A stretch of 64,000 nucleotides of DNA, from positions 682,001 through 746,000 of the forward strand of contig JAKSGN010000002.1 of the NCBI GenBank assembly GCA_024180945.1, in the 5' to 3' direction. Each line of letters begins with the position of its first letter. Positions within the stretch are counted from its first letter, which is position 1. Position numbers and translations under genes: made by a program. Shown piece by piece: positions 22,461 through 34,579 of this stretch. Below the pieces are notes generated by a model. It did not search any database. It saw only the letters and a program-made list of their open reading frames with translations, and had not been told where the DNA came from. This DNA is from Macrophomina tecta (lineage: Eukaryota; Ascomycota; Dothideomycetes; Botryosphaeriales; Botryosphaeriaceae).

Positions 22461-23564
22461 ATGTGCAAGCTGCATGGATATCACTACGCCTGCGGCCACT
22501 TCATCCGCTACCCGCTCTCGCGCTGTCGTGGCACCTTCACTAAGGCCCGCAAGCGCGGCGGTCTCAAGTCTCTCAAGGGCGAGGAAGCCCGCATCGCCGC
22601 GTGCATCGGCGAGTGCTATATTGTCATCACCTCACGCTCGCCCTGCGGCTCCTGCTTGTACGAGCAGTATCGACACTACTGGAACGCGCGCATCAGCGAG
22701 GCGGAAAGGGCCTACCGGGACGCCCTGGATCAAGGACTCAAATGTGGGGTGGGGCTTTGGGGATGGGGCGGGCGTGGGTGGGACAGTGCCCTGTGTGACG
22801 ATGAAAGCATGGGCGAAACTGGCGGGGAGAACTCAATGGGCGAAGATAGCATGGAGAAGGACACGATGAGCACGGGAAAAAATGACGGCAATACGGACAA
22901 GAAGTGGAAAACTGGATTGAGGGAAGAGATTGAACACCGGAGCCAAACACTTGACGACCTCCGAGACCAATACAACGCCGAGTCGTGGGCAATACGCAAG
23001 CTTTTCCCACCCTTCGGCCGCAGCATACCATCGGCACCGACGATGAACAGCCGTCCCGAGCTCGGGCCCTCTCCGCTGCGCTGTGAGGTTCTTCCTGAGG
23101 AGGTGGTGATCAGAGCGCGTCAATCGGGTTGGGATGATCACGATGGTGAGCAGTGCCATTCAACTTTCCAGGCCTACTTCGTGGACAGATACAGTGACGT
23201 TCCGGTAGATGCTTGGAACTGCTCGGACAACTTCGGTGGCGAAGCCTGGGATGCAGGCCATTAGACAACTGCTGGCTCGTGGGACGCGAATACCGTGGCC
23301 AACATGAACCTGGCCAGTATTCTGGACGGTGGAGGCGAGAACGAGCCAACTGGCATCGACAGTTGCTACGCGGTATATAACCGTTTCGACGCCTCGAAAC
23401 CCGAAGAGGACGATCAGGGAGCCGAAGATCTCGCCACAACCGAGAATGACGTCAACAATGACGGGAGTATCAGTTCAGAGAAGCAGCATTTCAAGACCCG
23501 TTTTCCGCCCCTGATAAGCGAGGAGGAGCTCTGTGCCCCAGGCCCTGGCGTGGTGCCGCGTTGA
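22461..23564 (+). CDS. Hypothetical Cys-rich fungal protein with an in-frame TAG or small optional intron
   Basis: The frame opens at ATG 22461 and meets TAG at 23262-23264 (267 residues), but the same frame then stays open to 23564. A 60-nt phase-0 intron, 23205-23264 (GTAGAT to ATTAG), would remove the stop and give 347 residues. The N-terminus has a Cys/His pattern that may bind zinc (CKLHGYHYACGH, C22, ACIGEC, CGSCLYEQY). The middle is acidic and Ser/Met-rich, followed by a helical stretch (LREEIEHRSQTLDDLRDQYN). The post-stop part is acidic (PEEDDQGAEDLATTENDVNND). I know no function. The downstream part could instead be 3' UTR. Confidence 0.6.
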
Positions 23565-24903
23565 GCGTGACTTCAGCTTGGCTGCTTGGACGTTCCAGTC
23601 CTGTAGGTGCAGGCGTTGGCCCTATCCTTTACCCACATATCGAATGAAGCATCCCCTCGACAGACAAGACTGCCAGGCGGTCTGGCGGACTCAAAAATTC
23701 TCAACGCCCTCGTAACCGCCAATCGCAGCCTTTGAGAAACCGGGCTCAGATATACATACATGCCCAGCTGTGAATCTAGACGGAGTATCTTCCTAGCGCG
23801 CACCTCGTGTTCACCCCATAAGTTCCGACTGTTATACCCACGAAGAAGCCGCCATTGCTTAAATCACCTCACAAACTCGGCATATCCCCACAAAAACGGT
23901 CTGCACGTCTGCTTTTGGCAACCAAAGATCGACATTTATTGCAAATACCCACCAGCTGGCCATCCCCACGGCGAAGCGCCCACCCTTTGCGCGGACGCTC
24001 TCCCCATCCCAAGACCCCTTCGCTTAGCCAGGCCCGTTCCCCACCATTCCATGAAGACCAATTGACCCCGGGCCGGGATTACTTATGACCAACATCCGTG
24101 AAGAGAAAAAAGGGGGGGAGGACACGGCGACAGCTTCGTCTCTGCAAACAACGCTGACGAGCAAGGCAGCGCATCCATGCCGGGAGTGAGATTAAAACCA
24201 TACGCTCAGCTGGGAGAGAGGCAGAGGAAACAGAATTTCCTATTCTGCAGCTTGCTCGGGGAAAATATTTTCATTTGTGCTTCCGGGGGGCGGGGGGTTT
24301 GATCCTTTGATGATGATATCAATGCTGCTTTTACTAGACCCGCGAATGATCGAGTACGGCGACATGGCGAATGGCTGCTGCATTCTGAGAGCATATATAC
24401 CACTCTATTTGTACTTCCAATCCCAATCATAAACATCCGCCCAAAGCCGGCCCCCAAGTACGAGGGAATTGACTCATAGATCTCATAAAATCTCGATCAG
24501 CACTTGATTCACGGCATCTAACCTGCTCTTGTCTCAGCCTGCAGAGCGGAAGCCCCCTCCTCTCCCACAGAAACATTAGTGCTGGATTTCGACACTCCCC
24601 GCTTCCCCGTGGGAAGGAGGAAAAGCAGAATGTTGAATGGGCGAAACTATTACGCTCTTTTCAATCCGCCAGTGCAATAAAAGAATCGGAAAGGCCCCTT
24701 ATTACCGCAGAGAAAGAAAGGCTTTATCATATACTTGCCCAGAAGAAGTCGCTCTCTCTCTGTTTAGAACGCCGTAACCATGCCCAGCTCGTCAACTCGT
24801 CAATTACATCTTCTCCTGCCTCTCGTCATTCTTCACCATCCCCGTTCGTGCCTTAAATCGATGATTGAAGTTATGATAGGTGAGGAATGGGTTTCGCCCC
24901 ACC
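23565..24903. other. Convergent intergenic gap
   Basis: No gene supported. It includes a purine run GAAAAAAGGGGGGGAGG near 24104-24120 and a G-rich stretch near 24286-24297. Probably contains both neighbours' 3' UTRs. Confidence 0.35.
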
Positions 24904-26571
24904 TCACATGCTACAGCATTCTTTCTCCGGCTTGTCCTTGACGCCTTCCACATCGCCCATGATCTTGTTTGTCTTGTCCTTGAGCTCCGCCTTTAATCCA
25001 CGACCACTATACGAAGAGGAAATGGTCAGTAGCGTGTGAGTGTATAAAACAGTAATACTTTTGGAGGGAGGGAAGAGTCCGCCTCTCATCAACGATGCCT
25101 TCCGGGGAAAGTCCTTCCCTCGCCAGGGCTCACATACGCGGCGCTGCTGCCACTAATCGGGGCATCAAAGAAACCTCCCATGCCGCCGACATTTCCGCCA
25201 CCGCTGCCGTCAAGATCGAAAGGCGGACGGCCGCTGCCGACGCCGAAGGGGGCGCCAATACTGCCTGAGTTTATGCGGCGGTTGTTGCGCGCTGAATCGA
25301 CAATGGCGAACTTTTTACCCAGCTCGCTTGCTGCGCCAAGGGATCCGGTGATGCTGGCTAGCATGTTGGTGAGCTCCACATCAGCGCGCTGCTCGGCCGC
25401 TTCGCGCGCGAAGGTATCCCGGTCGGGAGGTGCAAGGAGAGGAAGGCGGGAGAGGAGAGCTTGAATGGATCGGAGGATCTCGTGGTGTGGTTGCTCTGGA
25501 GGGTTCTTGGCCTGTGAGATTTCGGCGTCGGTGAGGTAGGAGGGCGGTAGTTCGGACAGGTAAGATTGGAGGAGGTTGATCCGAGCGCGGAGCATCTTTA
25601 TGGCATTGGACTTTGCAGTAAGCGAGGCGAGAACTGCCTTATAGGTCAGCAGCGTTCCTTGTAAAGGTCGTTGCGATGGTGGTGCACATACGCTCTTCAT
25701 CTTCCGACGTTAATGGAACAGTGTCGTCATCGGCTGCTGGGGCTTCCACCTCGACCTTCGTCTTCCCTTTACTCTTCCCCTTGCTACTACCTTCACCTGC
25801 AGCTACACTGACCTTCCTCGCCTGGTCTACAGCCGTTGCATTACCACCACCTTGTGCCACAAAGTCGACGGCAATCATCTCTGCCTCGCCGGTCTCAACC
25901 GAGTAGGTAAGTTCGCGAAACTTTAGCTGCTTGCCTTGACCTGGAGCACCGCCATCAATATCCATAGAGGTAGGCTTGTCATTGCCGCCACTTCCCTCCC
26001 ATAGGCTCTCGTATATAGTAAGCGGAAGCTTGCCGCCGGTGGCATTGCCTTCGAGGACCGACTCGGGGTGGAAAAGTAGTAGTAGGGCAGTCTCGTTGTG
26101 TACATTCTGGATGTACTCATGGATCGAAAGATGGTGGGGCTCGGGACCAGCAGGAGCGCCCAGTGTGAACCAGCCAACCAGATCCAATGCCGGCGACTTG
26201 TAGACTGTCTTGTCTGCATGAAGAATTAGCCTAATCCAACCGCAAATGAGGCCCAGCAAGGCAGCGTGGGGCAATATCTACAAGCTTCACTTACACTGCT
26301 CTAGGCGCTCGCCGAACCACTGGTCATCGATTCGGACCTGGTCGTCTTCCCCGGCGACCAGCTTAGCCTCAAACGCCACTTCCATAGTGATCTCGCGACC
26401 ATTCTGCTGGCCTATTATGGCACCGACAACGGGACCGGACTGTTGGCGGAGAGTATGGCGGGTAATGTAGTCGGATACGGTGAGCAGTACGAGCGGGTGT
26501 AGTTGGACCTGTGGGCTGGTGTCGGAAGCTCTGGTGCTTGAGAGAAGTGGGTTTTCCTCCGTATCCGCCAT
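24904..26571 (-). CDS. csnF: COP9 signalosome subunit 6 (MPN domain)
   Basis: Four exons, complement of 24904-25006, 25138-25633, 25692-26213, 26295-26571; 465 residues. CSN6 is the MPN- partner of the deneddylase CSN5 in the COP9 signalosome, which removes Nedd8 from cullins; in filamentous fungi the complex affects development and secondary metabolism. Visible: QVQLHPLVLLTVSDYITRH and GPVVGAIIGQQNGREITMEVAFE (start of the MPN fold), LVGWFTLG, HEYIQNVHNETALLLLFHPE, a Lys/Gly/acidic insert (about 220-265), then helical C-terminal domain (SNAIKMLRARINLLQSYLSELPP). The metal-binding JAMM residues are absent, as expected for CSN6. The last exon follows a 131-nt intron with a GTATGT donor and ends in CCSM, a possible CaaX box. 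Without that splice the protein would end near 25090. Confidence 0.87.
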
Positions 26572-27092
26572 CGTTGCGAGCGTAAAGGGTGTATTGGACG
26601 AGAAGACGCTGGAGGAATTCGGAGGCTAGCTGCGGTGTTCCGAGGGGGCTAGCAAGCTTGGGGCGGCGGGGTAGGCGATGGTGTTGAGGTGGGTAGTGGA
26701 GCGGCGGTGGTCGTGCCGCCGATGGAGGACAGAGCTCCAGGCCACAGCAGCGCACGGACGCATACCTAGTCCGCCGGTGGACGAGCGTCATCACCGACAG
26801 TGCCTCACGCACACCAAATGCCTTCCATCTCTGGCTATGATACCTTTTCCAGGCGCGTTGCGACCGCACGACGAGGCTAGCACCCCCGGCTGTATTGAAC
26901 ACGAGCGCCACGCTCATCACTTGCACACATAGCACTACTTCAGGCGAGCTCCAAGAACGCGGCAAACTTCCTTTCTAGTCTGTTTCGTCATCGAAGACGT
27001 TAATCATATCTATCCTCAGCACGCAATATTACAGACCGAATAGTACAAACCGAAATGCGGGTATCTAAAAGCCAAATCTCTCGCCCTCCCCT
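26572..27092. other. Intergenic, csnF promoter and 3' side of the polyol dehydrogenase
   Basis: No separate gene. Open frames here are extensions of the csnF reading frames. Confidence 0.4.
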
Positions 27093-28575
27093 TCAGTACT
27101 CAATCAGAACCTTCAACACCAAATTTCCGTTGTCGTCAACAGTCCTTCCCGCCAGCTCAAAGGCTTCTTTTGCAGACTCCAGCCCGCTGAAGCGGTGCGT
27201 GATCATCATATCAAGGTTTGGCAGAACGCCAGAAGATATAATCTTCATTCCAGTCGGATAAGTGTTGGCGTACCGGAAGATGCCAAGGATGTCAACCTCT
27301 TTGAGGTGCGACGCTGACATTGGCAGCGTCTGAGTTGGCGTACCCATGCCGACCATGATAAGCTTGCCGCCTGGTCTCGTTGCCTTGCAGAGATCAGTAT
27401 GGACGCAGAATAGGTCGACGACGAACAACTCACAAAGAGGCCAGCCTGCATACATATCTCCTTTCCAGTACAATCAAATGTGACGTCCGCACCCTCGGCA
27501 TCCAGCTCACCTGCGCAAGCAATCTCCACAACCTCACTGGCAAGAGACTTGGCAGCGGCGAATTTCTCTCCGGACTCTTGCGTTTGGGCACCAGTAGAAA
27601 CGACATATCCTCGCGTGGCAAATCCCTGGCGAAGAGCGTATTCCACGCGACCGATGTCAATGTCGGCGATAAGCACAGTTGTGGCTCCGGACATCTTGGC
27701 CATGGCAGCCGTGAGGAGCCCTACTGTGCCGGCGCCAAAGACGATAGCAGTATCACCCTGCTCCACGGACGCTCTCCTTGCCGCATGAATCGCCACAGAC
27801 AGCGGCTCCAGAAGCGCGGCAGATTCCAGTGAGACGTGGCCAGGAATCCTATGTCAGTGTCAGTGGTGCTCTTACGTAGAGCTCAGAACCAGTCTTACTT
27901 ATGGCACCACTTCGCGGGATGATTGATTCGCTCCTGGAGCGTGCCTTGAAAGTGTGGAACGCTCTTGGCGCTGCTCCTAAACCTCATTTTCGGGCAAAGG
28001 TTATACCTGCCGCGCTGGCACGACCTGCAAGAATCGCAAGGGACGCCAACCTCTAACGCAACCCTGTCGCCGATCTGGAACGAGCCGGCAGGAACCTGAT
28101 CCCCAACAGCTACGACCACACCTGCGGACTCATGGCCCAGGGATAGTGGCGCCACGGCACAGAGGTCGCCATTGCGGAACTTGCTATAATAGGAAACATC
28201 ACTGCCGCAGATGCCCGTCGCCCGGACCGCTATCTGCAACTCATGCGGGAGCGGCTCGGCAATGTGCCTCGTTTCCTGTTGGGGCAGAAGAAAGTCAGAG
28301 TTAAGCGCTGTAAGCGGGGGAAATAACGGGATTCGGGTCTTGATATGTCGTGCAGGTGAGATTGTTCCTGGCTAACCCCCACGTGGTTCTCCCATGGGGC
28401 AGGTGTGGGGGTCGCGGTGTCTCGCGTGGGGAAAGCGGGAAAGAAAAAAGAAAATGTACAAAGCACATACGATGCGAAGGTCGCGTGGCCCATGCAGGAC
28501 GGAAGCTTGAATTGCGGCTTTGCCGCTGTTCCTGATCTCACTGGGGAATACGTCCGTGATTGCTGAGGGAGCCAT
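27093..28575 (-). CDS. Zinc-dependent polyol dehydrogenase (sorbitol/xylitol dehydrogenase family)
   Basis: Four exons, complement of 27093-27383, 27434-27848, 27899-28275, 28471-28575; 395 residues, phases consistent. It belongs to the medium-chain NAD(P)-dependent family oxidising polyols to ketoses. Catalytic zinc ligands: C58 in GICGSDVSYY and H83-E84 in LGHESAG. Structural zinc cysteines: C115, C118, C121, C129 in VPCDSCRSCQRGRYNLC. Cofactor domain: AIVFGAGTVGLLTAAMAK followed by IADID; the acidic residue favours NAD+. Exon 1 is 35 codons and is followed by a 195-nt intron. Sorbitol dehydrogenase, L-arabinitol 4-dehydrogenase and D-xylulose reductase all share this pattern, so the exact substrate is open. 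Confidence 0.9.
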
Positions 28576-30214
28576 GGTTGCACACACACGAACACGCGCT
28601 GGAATGTTGGTACGGAGGTAGGAGGGAGAATGGAGCTCGATTTGCCCGTCTTCGCGCAAGAGCCGACAGAGGTATAAATACGGCGGGCAGGGGGGGGAGC
28701 TTTCCCTCCTGCACTGAGTAAGGCGAATGTGCAAATGAGAAAGCCCAGCCTGCTCTGCCCCGGCAGCAACAGAGCAGATTGGCGATCACGTACAGCCGCA
28801 GGGAGATAACTGAGCAGGTAAAGGCTGGACGAGCAGCAAGGGCCGCACCGGCGCGTCTCAGGCATGCTCTGAGCAATCGACGACATAAAACAACCACGTC
28901 ATGTTTTTCATCGACTGGTGGCCAGGCAGTCGAGCATGCATCCTCCTGCTGCGGAATCACCGGGTGGCTTATCTTCGTCTCTCGCTAGCGCGCTGGGGCC
29001 AAATGGGCCGCTCAAAGAGATGCTGCTCGCTGCATGTTGGCCTCGACCGCTCAAGGCATCTCCACCGTGCTTGACTCCAATGGATAAACATCACACCGAC
29101 GCCGCCACTGATTTGCGCCCTCGCTGTTTCATATTGCTTCGCGGGACCCTTTAGATAACGCACACGAGCTTCTAGCGGCTGCGTGGCCTGCGCAATGGCA
29201 GCATTTTGCAGGAAAGCATATGCATATTGCGGGCCGGCTGGCGCCTTTGCTGGGATGCGGCACGCGTCAGGCAAGAGAAGCCTACTCTTGATTGACATTT
29301 CGTTGCTGCGTCCATCCCGGCAGCTCGGTTGCTTCTGTTTCTCTCTCTCCACCGCTCCCCGCCAAGACTGCCGTACATGCGCAATTACTGTCTACATACA
29401 GACCACCCGGTACCTGTGTATCTGGTCGTGCCGGTGATCAGCTACAGACCGCCAATCGCCGGCCTATCGCTTCAGCACGCGCGCACGCAATCGCATGCGG
29501 CCAGAGAGCAAGCTGGGACGGGCCGCAGCCTCTGGAGGCGAGGAACTCAGCAATCACGATTACGATGCAACCTGCACGAAAGCACGTCTGTCTTCACCAT
29601 TGTCGGTGCACGGAGCGTTCTGATTTTTTTCCCCCTTCCCACGCTCCAGGCATAGTCTGCTCCTGCTGTGACGACGCTGCAGTCTGCACATACGTAAAGG
29701 CAAAGTAAGGTTTCGTCGTCGGCGGCTGGCTGCAAGGCCATGACTTGAGGGCACGCATTTTCGCCGAGGACGGCCTTTTCCCGCACGGTGTCCGCCAGCA
29801 GCAACACCCACATTGTATATGATGCTCATAGCAGGATCAGCACAGCGCATTACAGCAAGATGAGCGTCGACTCGGCCCGTTTACCACGTTTCTGCCAAAC
29901 CTTCTTCCACGCGGCTCTCGCTGTCGGGTATCTACTCTGCACAGACGAAGGATCATCTACGTAGAGGGCAAGCCGACATACCATGGTGTTGTGGATCATT
30001 TGCCTACGAAAGCAACCCCAATCAGAACTTCCTTTGCCCGAGCAATGACGGAAACGAGACACACAAAGTTTACTCGAAATCATGCTCAAAAGCGCCTGGC
30101 GCCTGGGCGAGAAAAGAGAGGAGAGAGGGGAACAACACACAGCTGATAAGGAAGCGCTGCACCATCCAGCGACTAAGAGGCGCCGGGGTACAATCGTGTG
30201 CAGTTCCAGGACAG

Positions 30215-30242
30215 TTTTTTTTTTTTTTTTTTTTTTTTTTTT
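30215..30242 (+). repeat. Homopolymer T tract (28 nt)
   Basis: Uninterrupted T run in the gene-free stretch. It could be the A-tail of an inserted retrotranscript in minus orientation, but nothing recognisable precedes it; simple slippage is enough to explain it. Confidence 0.9.
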
Positions 30243-30296
30243 CTTTGCTGCTAGGCCCAAATCGACGCTGCTGCGCGCATTTGCACCGTGCGCGTG

Positions 30297-30326
30297 CATA
30301 CATACATGTACATACACACACACACG
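30297..30326. repeat. CA/TACA microsatellite
   Basis: Alternating CATACATACATG then (AC)n. Simple repeat about 55 bp after the T tract. Confidence 0.8.
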
Positions 30327-32035
30327 CTTGGGCGGGACGAAGCAGTCGAGGAGCCGAGTGGAGCAGATGCACTGATGCAGGCTTCATACTTGCAAGCAGG
30401 TATGGATGGTATGACATCTGCTGTTGGTGGCTCTTGCCGCCGCATTGCAGTGCCACGCCGGATATAATGCATGCAGGATTCTTTGCTCGAGGTTAAAAGG
30501 ACAGGTCGACTTTCTGCGAATTGATTGCTCCGCTTAGTGGGTGGCAGTCGTAGCGGACAGTGCTTCCGGGAAGGCTAGTGTTGTAGAACCGCGGCTGCAC
30601 ACATCATCCGAGAAACGACGGCTGGCTAACGGCAGGTGAAGAACGGGCCAAAAGGACGCGGGCGCGTGGCTTGCGCAGGGATCTGGCTAGCACGGCATAG
30701 CGGGCAGCTGTTATGAGCAACTTCAGGCAGGCCGAGCCCGGCCAGAGAGGGGACAGCAAGGCTTGAGAGGGCGTAGCAGCACACGGGAAGCGGTGTGGAA
30801 CGTGTAGGCGGTGATGGCAGAGGAGAAGTGGCGTCGGTGGTCGAGTCGACGATGGGGTGGCCGCAAATCAGGCTTGGGCGACTGCAGGCTGGCTGACTCG
30901 CATCGTCTGCCGGCCCCAGCACCCCGGTTTATCGGAACTGCGCTAGATGGATGGTGTACGAGGGGTAGCGATCATTGGGAGCCTGGGATTTTCTCCGTGG
31001 TGTCCTGGGCGCAATGGGGGAGAAAGCCGGGTGTGGCTGCGGTGGATCGTCGCACGGCCGATTGCTGCTGCCCAGCCCAGCTCCTCCGCAGCGTCTTGTT
31101 GTCTCGACTATCGACAGTCGCAGGCACATATGAGGCGATTTCCCTGCATTGGAGCTTCTGTTATCTGCGTGCAGACTGCAGGCTTTCACCAGTGGTTCGT
31201 ATGGGCCAGCCGTTGTCGTTACTTGCATGGGCAAGAGGAGCGGGCAGCGCACCACGCCGTTTGGCCGGGCTACCGACTGCTCGTGCCCTGTGTGTCGCTC
31301 CTCTCACTACCGCTGTACGTACTATCACTTGGACGGGCCTTTTAGCCGAACCGATGTCGCCATGCCCGCAGGGGTTTCATCGATTGCTTCGATAGTCTTT
31401 CCGCTTTCGTCTACCCGGCTGCAACAGCCCCGTGTCAGGAGCTGCCTACAGTAAGGGGCCCATGAATCTCAATGCAGGGAGAACTTGCGAGGTTGGCAGC
31501 TAAGAGCTGGGAGAAGCTGCGCATCTCATATTTCCTGTCGGTCTACTCCTTTTTGGCTAAATTGGCGCGGAGACGGACGAGGGACCGCTGTCTCGTAGCA
31601 GCGGGGCACGGAAGATCCGAAGTACCGCGGATAGTCGCCACGGCGTGCGGACCGAGGGAAGCCGCGTGAACATGGACATGATCTTCAATGTTCCGGTTGA
31701 GATGAAGATGAGCATTCAGAATTTCTGGTGCTAACGAAGCGGGTCAAAGCCTCGGGCAGCTTGTAAACCATATTCCTTTATCGCTCTAACCTACGGAGGC
31801 AGGGCAACCGCCTCGTTCAAGGTGCGGTGGTCACGGATCTGGCCAAATAACGCTTGACCGATATTTGGAGAATGGGCAGCTAGCGGGGAAGCCGTGGCGT
31901 TGGGCTCTGTTGCCCACAAAGGTGCACGGCAAGGCGGGATAAATTGCAGATTCGAACATCGTTCCGTGAATTTGTGTATTTCAAGCGCTTATTTTCTAGC
32001 TTATTTCCAATAATTTTCGATTTTGCGACATGCCT

Positions 32036-33547
32036 TCAGAGCACACTTTTGCCGCCGAACACGACGGCCTCCACCCACTGCTTGATGATATCATTGACCT
32101 CCGCCGGCTTCTCCCACTGACCGAAATGGTTTGTGTCCACCGCGGCTCTGCTGAGGTTGGGAATAAACTTCTCCATACTCGCCGACATCTCAGGCTTAAG
32201 AACAGCGTCCCTGTTCGTAGCAATGAAAAGGACAGGTGCCTTGATAGTGCCATCGCCTGACAGCTCGAGCTCTTCGTCAAAGTTGACACGGCGGTTACGG
32301 TACCAGTTGCAAGGGCCATGCAGACCTTGCCTGGCGTACTGCTCAGCGTAGTAGTCAAGTTCCTTCGGGCGGCAAATCAGCGGATGCCAAAAAGTAACAC
32401 TTCCTTCAAACCTTAACCCAACTTACCTCCTCTGACATCAGCGGACCCTTCGGCACCTTGCCTAGGTTCTCCAAAACGATTCCATCATATGGGTTGAAGA
32501 TCAGCTCGCCATTTGGGCCCTTGCCGCCGGTGATGAACACCAGCAGGTTCTTCAAGTCCTCCTTGGTCTTGACGCTCTCCTCAGGCTTGCCGCTGGCTAG
32601 GTTCAGCTGATACTTGAACTGCGGCAGCGGGCCCGCGACAAGCTGCTCGGTCGAGTAGTATTCCTTGGTCGGCGGACTGTAGGGCGTGCTGATGGCGAAA
32701 ATATGAGAGACAAGGGCAGGCTTCCAGAGAGCAACGCGGTAGACGATAGCTCCACCCCTATGGACACAACGTTAGTGATTTTGGCCTTCTGCTTTTGGCC
32801 TGCTCTTCTCATTATATTTTGGCATGCGGCAATCGGCTTCTCTCATTTGCCTCGGTCGTTAGAGGAGGGAGTGGCATACCAGTCGTGTCCGCCCAACACA
32901 ATCTTTGGTGCGCCCAGCTGGCGAGCCAACTCCTCGATGTCGTCCGCCGCGCGCTTGAAGCCGTACAGCGAGATGCTTTCCGGCGGCACTCTCGGCGCAT
33001 CCTGCAAGGTGAAGTGTAAGCCACACATTCATTCCTTGGGCAGCATTTTCATCAATGACCCTGTCTCCCTAAGCTCTTCCGAAGCGCAGCTTGCAGTCCG
33101 CAGCGGATCTCCCCTTCCGGATTGAGGTAAAACCCACCGTACCACCGTAGCCCATCATGTCAGGCGCCACGACGCGGAAGCCCAGGCCAATGAGCGCGGG
33201 GATCTGGTAGCGCCATCCGAATGCCAGATCAGGCCAGCCATGCACCTGCAATGGTCAGTGGTCACACGGACATTGTCTTGAAGATGTGGCATGGGCGGGT
33301 TTACGAACAAGGACGATTGTCTCCTTGAACTGGCCATCCTTGGGCACACCGAGGATGTAGTCTGCGGTACTGTCAACCCTGCAATTCTCCGGTATATACT
33401 GCCGACTGGTGCTCGCGTACGGTAAGTGCGGCCGTTGAGGACCGTGGTCTGGTGGGAGACGCGCGGGTCCGAGATTGGGCTGATCTTAGTGACAGCGGAA
33501 GCCATTTTGGTGGAGGAGCGGCCGGCGGAAAAGAATCTTGTCGGCAT
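32036..33547 (-). CDS. Soluble epoxide hydrolase (alpha/beta-hydrolase fold)
   Basis: Six exons, complement of 32036-32362, 32427-32757, 32880-33001, 33138-33245, 33309-33361, 33421-33547; 355 residues. Motifs: oxyanion HGWPD (62-66), nucleophile D136 in GGHDWGG, Tyr268 in NWYRNRRVNF (a candidate epoxide-polarising Tyr), acid candidate D299 in ATNRDAVLKP, and catalytic His326 in NHFGQWEKP. The reaction is hydrolysis of epoxides to diols through an aspartyl ester; natural substrates may be fatty-acid or xenobiotic epoxides. Two starts are possible: ATG 33547, giving a Ser/Arg-rich leader without acidic residues (PTRFFSAGRSSTK) that could target mitochondria, and ATG 33505 in a stronger context (CAAAATGG), giving 341 residues. 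The intron after exon 2 uses GTTCGT. Confidence 0.9.
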
Positions 33548-34579
33548 GTTGACACACTCTTATAGCCTGCTCTTACACGGGACCTCTTCTTCAGGGCTGC
33601 AGTTTGGAGCACCGTGTCCTCGTCGTTGTTCGGAGCTCCTGCGTGATTGAGAAGGCATTTACGGACGTACGAAGTTATGGCCGTTTTCTGCTAGTTACTC
33701 CGCCTTCTTGAGCCGAGGTATCTTTACCGGCCTATTTTGGGGATTCCTTGACATCACCGGGATGCATAACCGCGTTGTATAGGCATGTAAGAGCTTTTTG
33801 TAAGTTTACGTTCTGGGTGCACTGAATGGGTCTCCGTAACGCCGCTCTCTGTTTATCGCTTGCTTATCGCTCCCAATCGAGCCGCGCTCAAGTTACCCTA
33901 CATGCTCACTGGCCATTACGTCCGTATCAGCCATTCGGAGCGAATGCTCACCGGTATGGACCTCACGGCCTTCGAGCACGGAGCTATCACCGGGCGGGGA
34001 TTCAGTCCATTTTCGTGCGAGAGTAGGAGCCGCTGATTGTGTAATCATGGCATGATGCAACGATGGCCCGTCCCCACAACTTATATGCATCATCGTAAGA
34101 GCATCTCTCGCAATAACTCAACACGAGATCTCGAATAGGTGCAGCGCCCATTTACTCTGTTACACAAAAAGAGCCGGTGTTCACCTATGGAGCTGGCTCT
34201 GAATAGGTTCCTTGTACTCCCTGGCTAAGTTCACTCGTTCTTCACAGCATTGCTGAAGTTTTTAGGTCCTTCATATCAGGTTTGTCTTCTCGATGGTTCC
34301 AGTAGCCCGCGATTGACATGGTCGTTCAATTTTTTTTGCCTACTCTTTTAACATGCTATCAGCGGGATCCTTGGTCCCAACTACTACCGGTCCTGACCAG
34401 CAAGCACGCCGAAGCTACGATACAAATCCCGCAACCCAAAGTCAGGCCCACCCCGTGCTCCCCGCTTTCCGAGTAGTTACTGGAGAAGAAATGGTATCAT
34501 CAATAGGAAGCATATGCTCCAAAGACGCTGAGCATCATGTCATGCTAGAATAGTGAAGCAGCACACTTTACTGCAGGGG
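33548..34579. other. Intergenic, promoter of the epoxide hydrolase and 3' side of the pinin-like gene
   Basis: 1.0 kb without a supported gene; ORFs are under 75 codons. Confidence 0.4.

Larger units (their letters stand above)
28576..32035. other. Long gene-free stretch
   Basis: About 3.5 kb without a supported gene, the largest gap here. Open frames on both strands (up to 218 codons) are Arg/Ser/Cys-rich, overlap each other and show no domains. It includes a 28-nt T run and a CA/TA microsatellite. A non-coding transcript or decayed element cannot be excluded; I saw no terminal repeats or transposase remains. Confidence 0.4.

Noticed and set aside
22180..22869. Open frame upstream of and overlapping the Cys-rich gene
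   Set aside because: Begins only at TTG, its second half is a shifted reading of the 22461 gene, and the nearby ATG is closed by a stop after 13 codons.
23262..23264. Programmed stop-codon readthrough
   Set aside because: The context TAG-ACA is not a known strong readthrough context; an optional intron explains the open frame better.
29850..30323. 157-codon frame with a poly-Lys run
   Set aside because: The Lys run is just the T28 tract read antisense; no other coding character.
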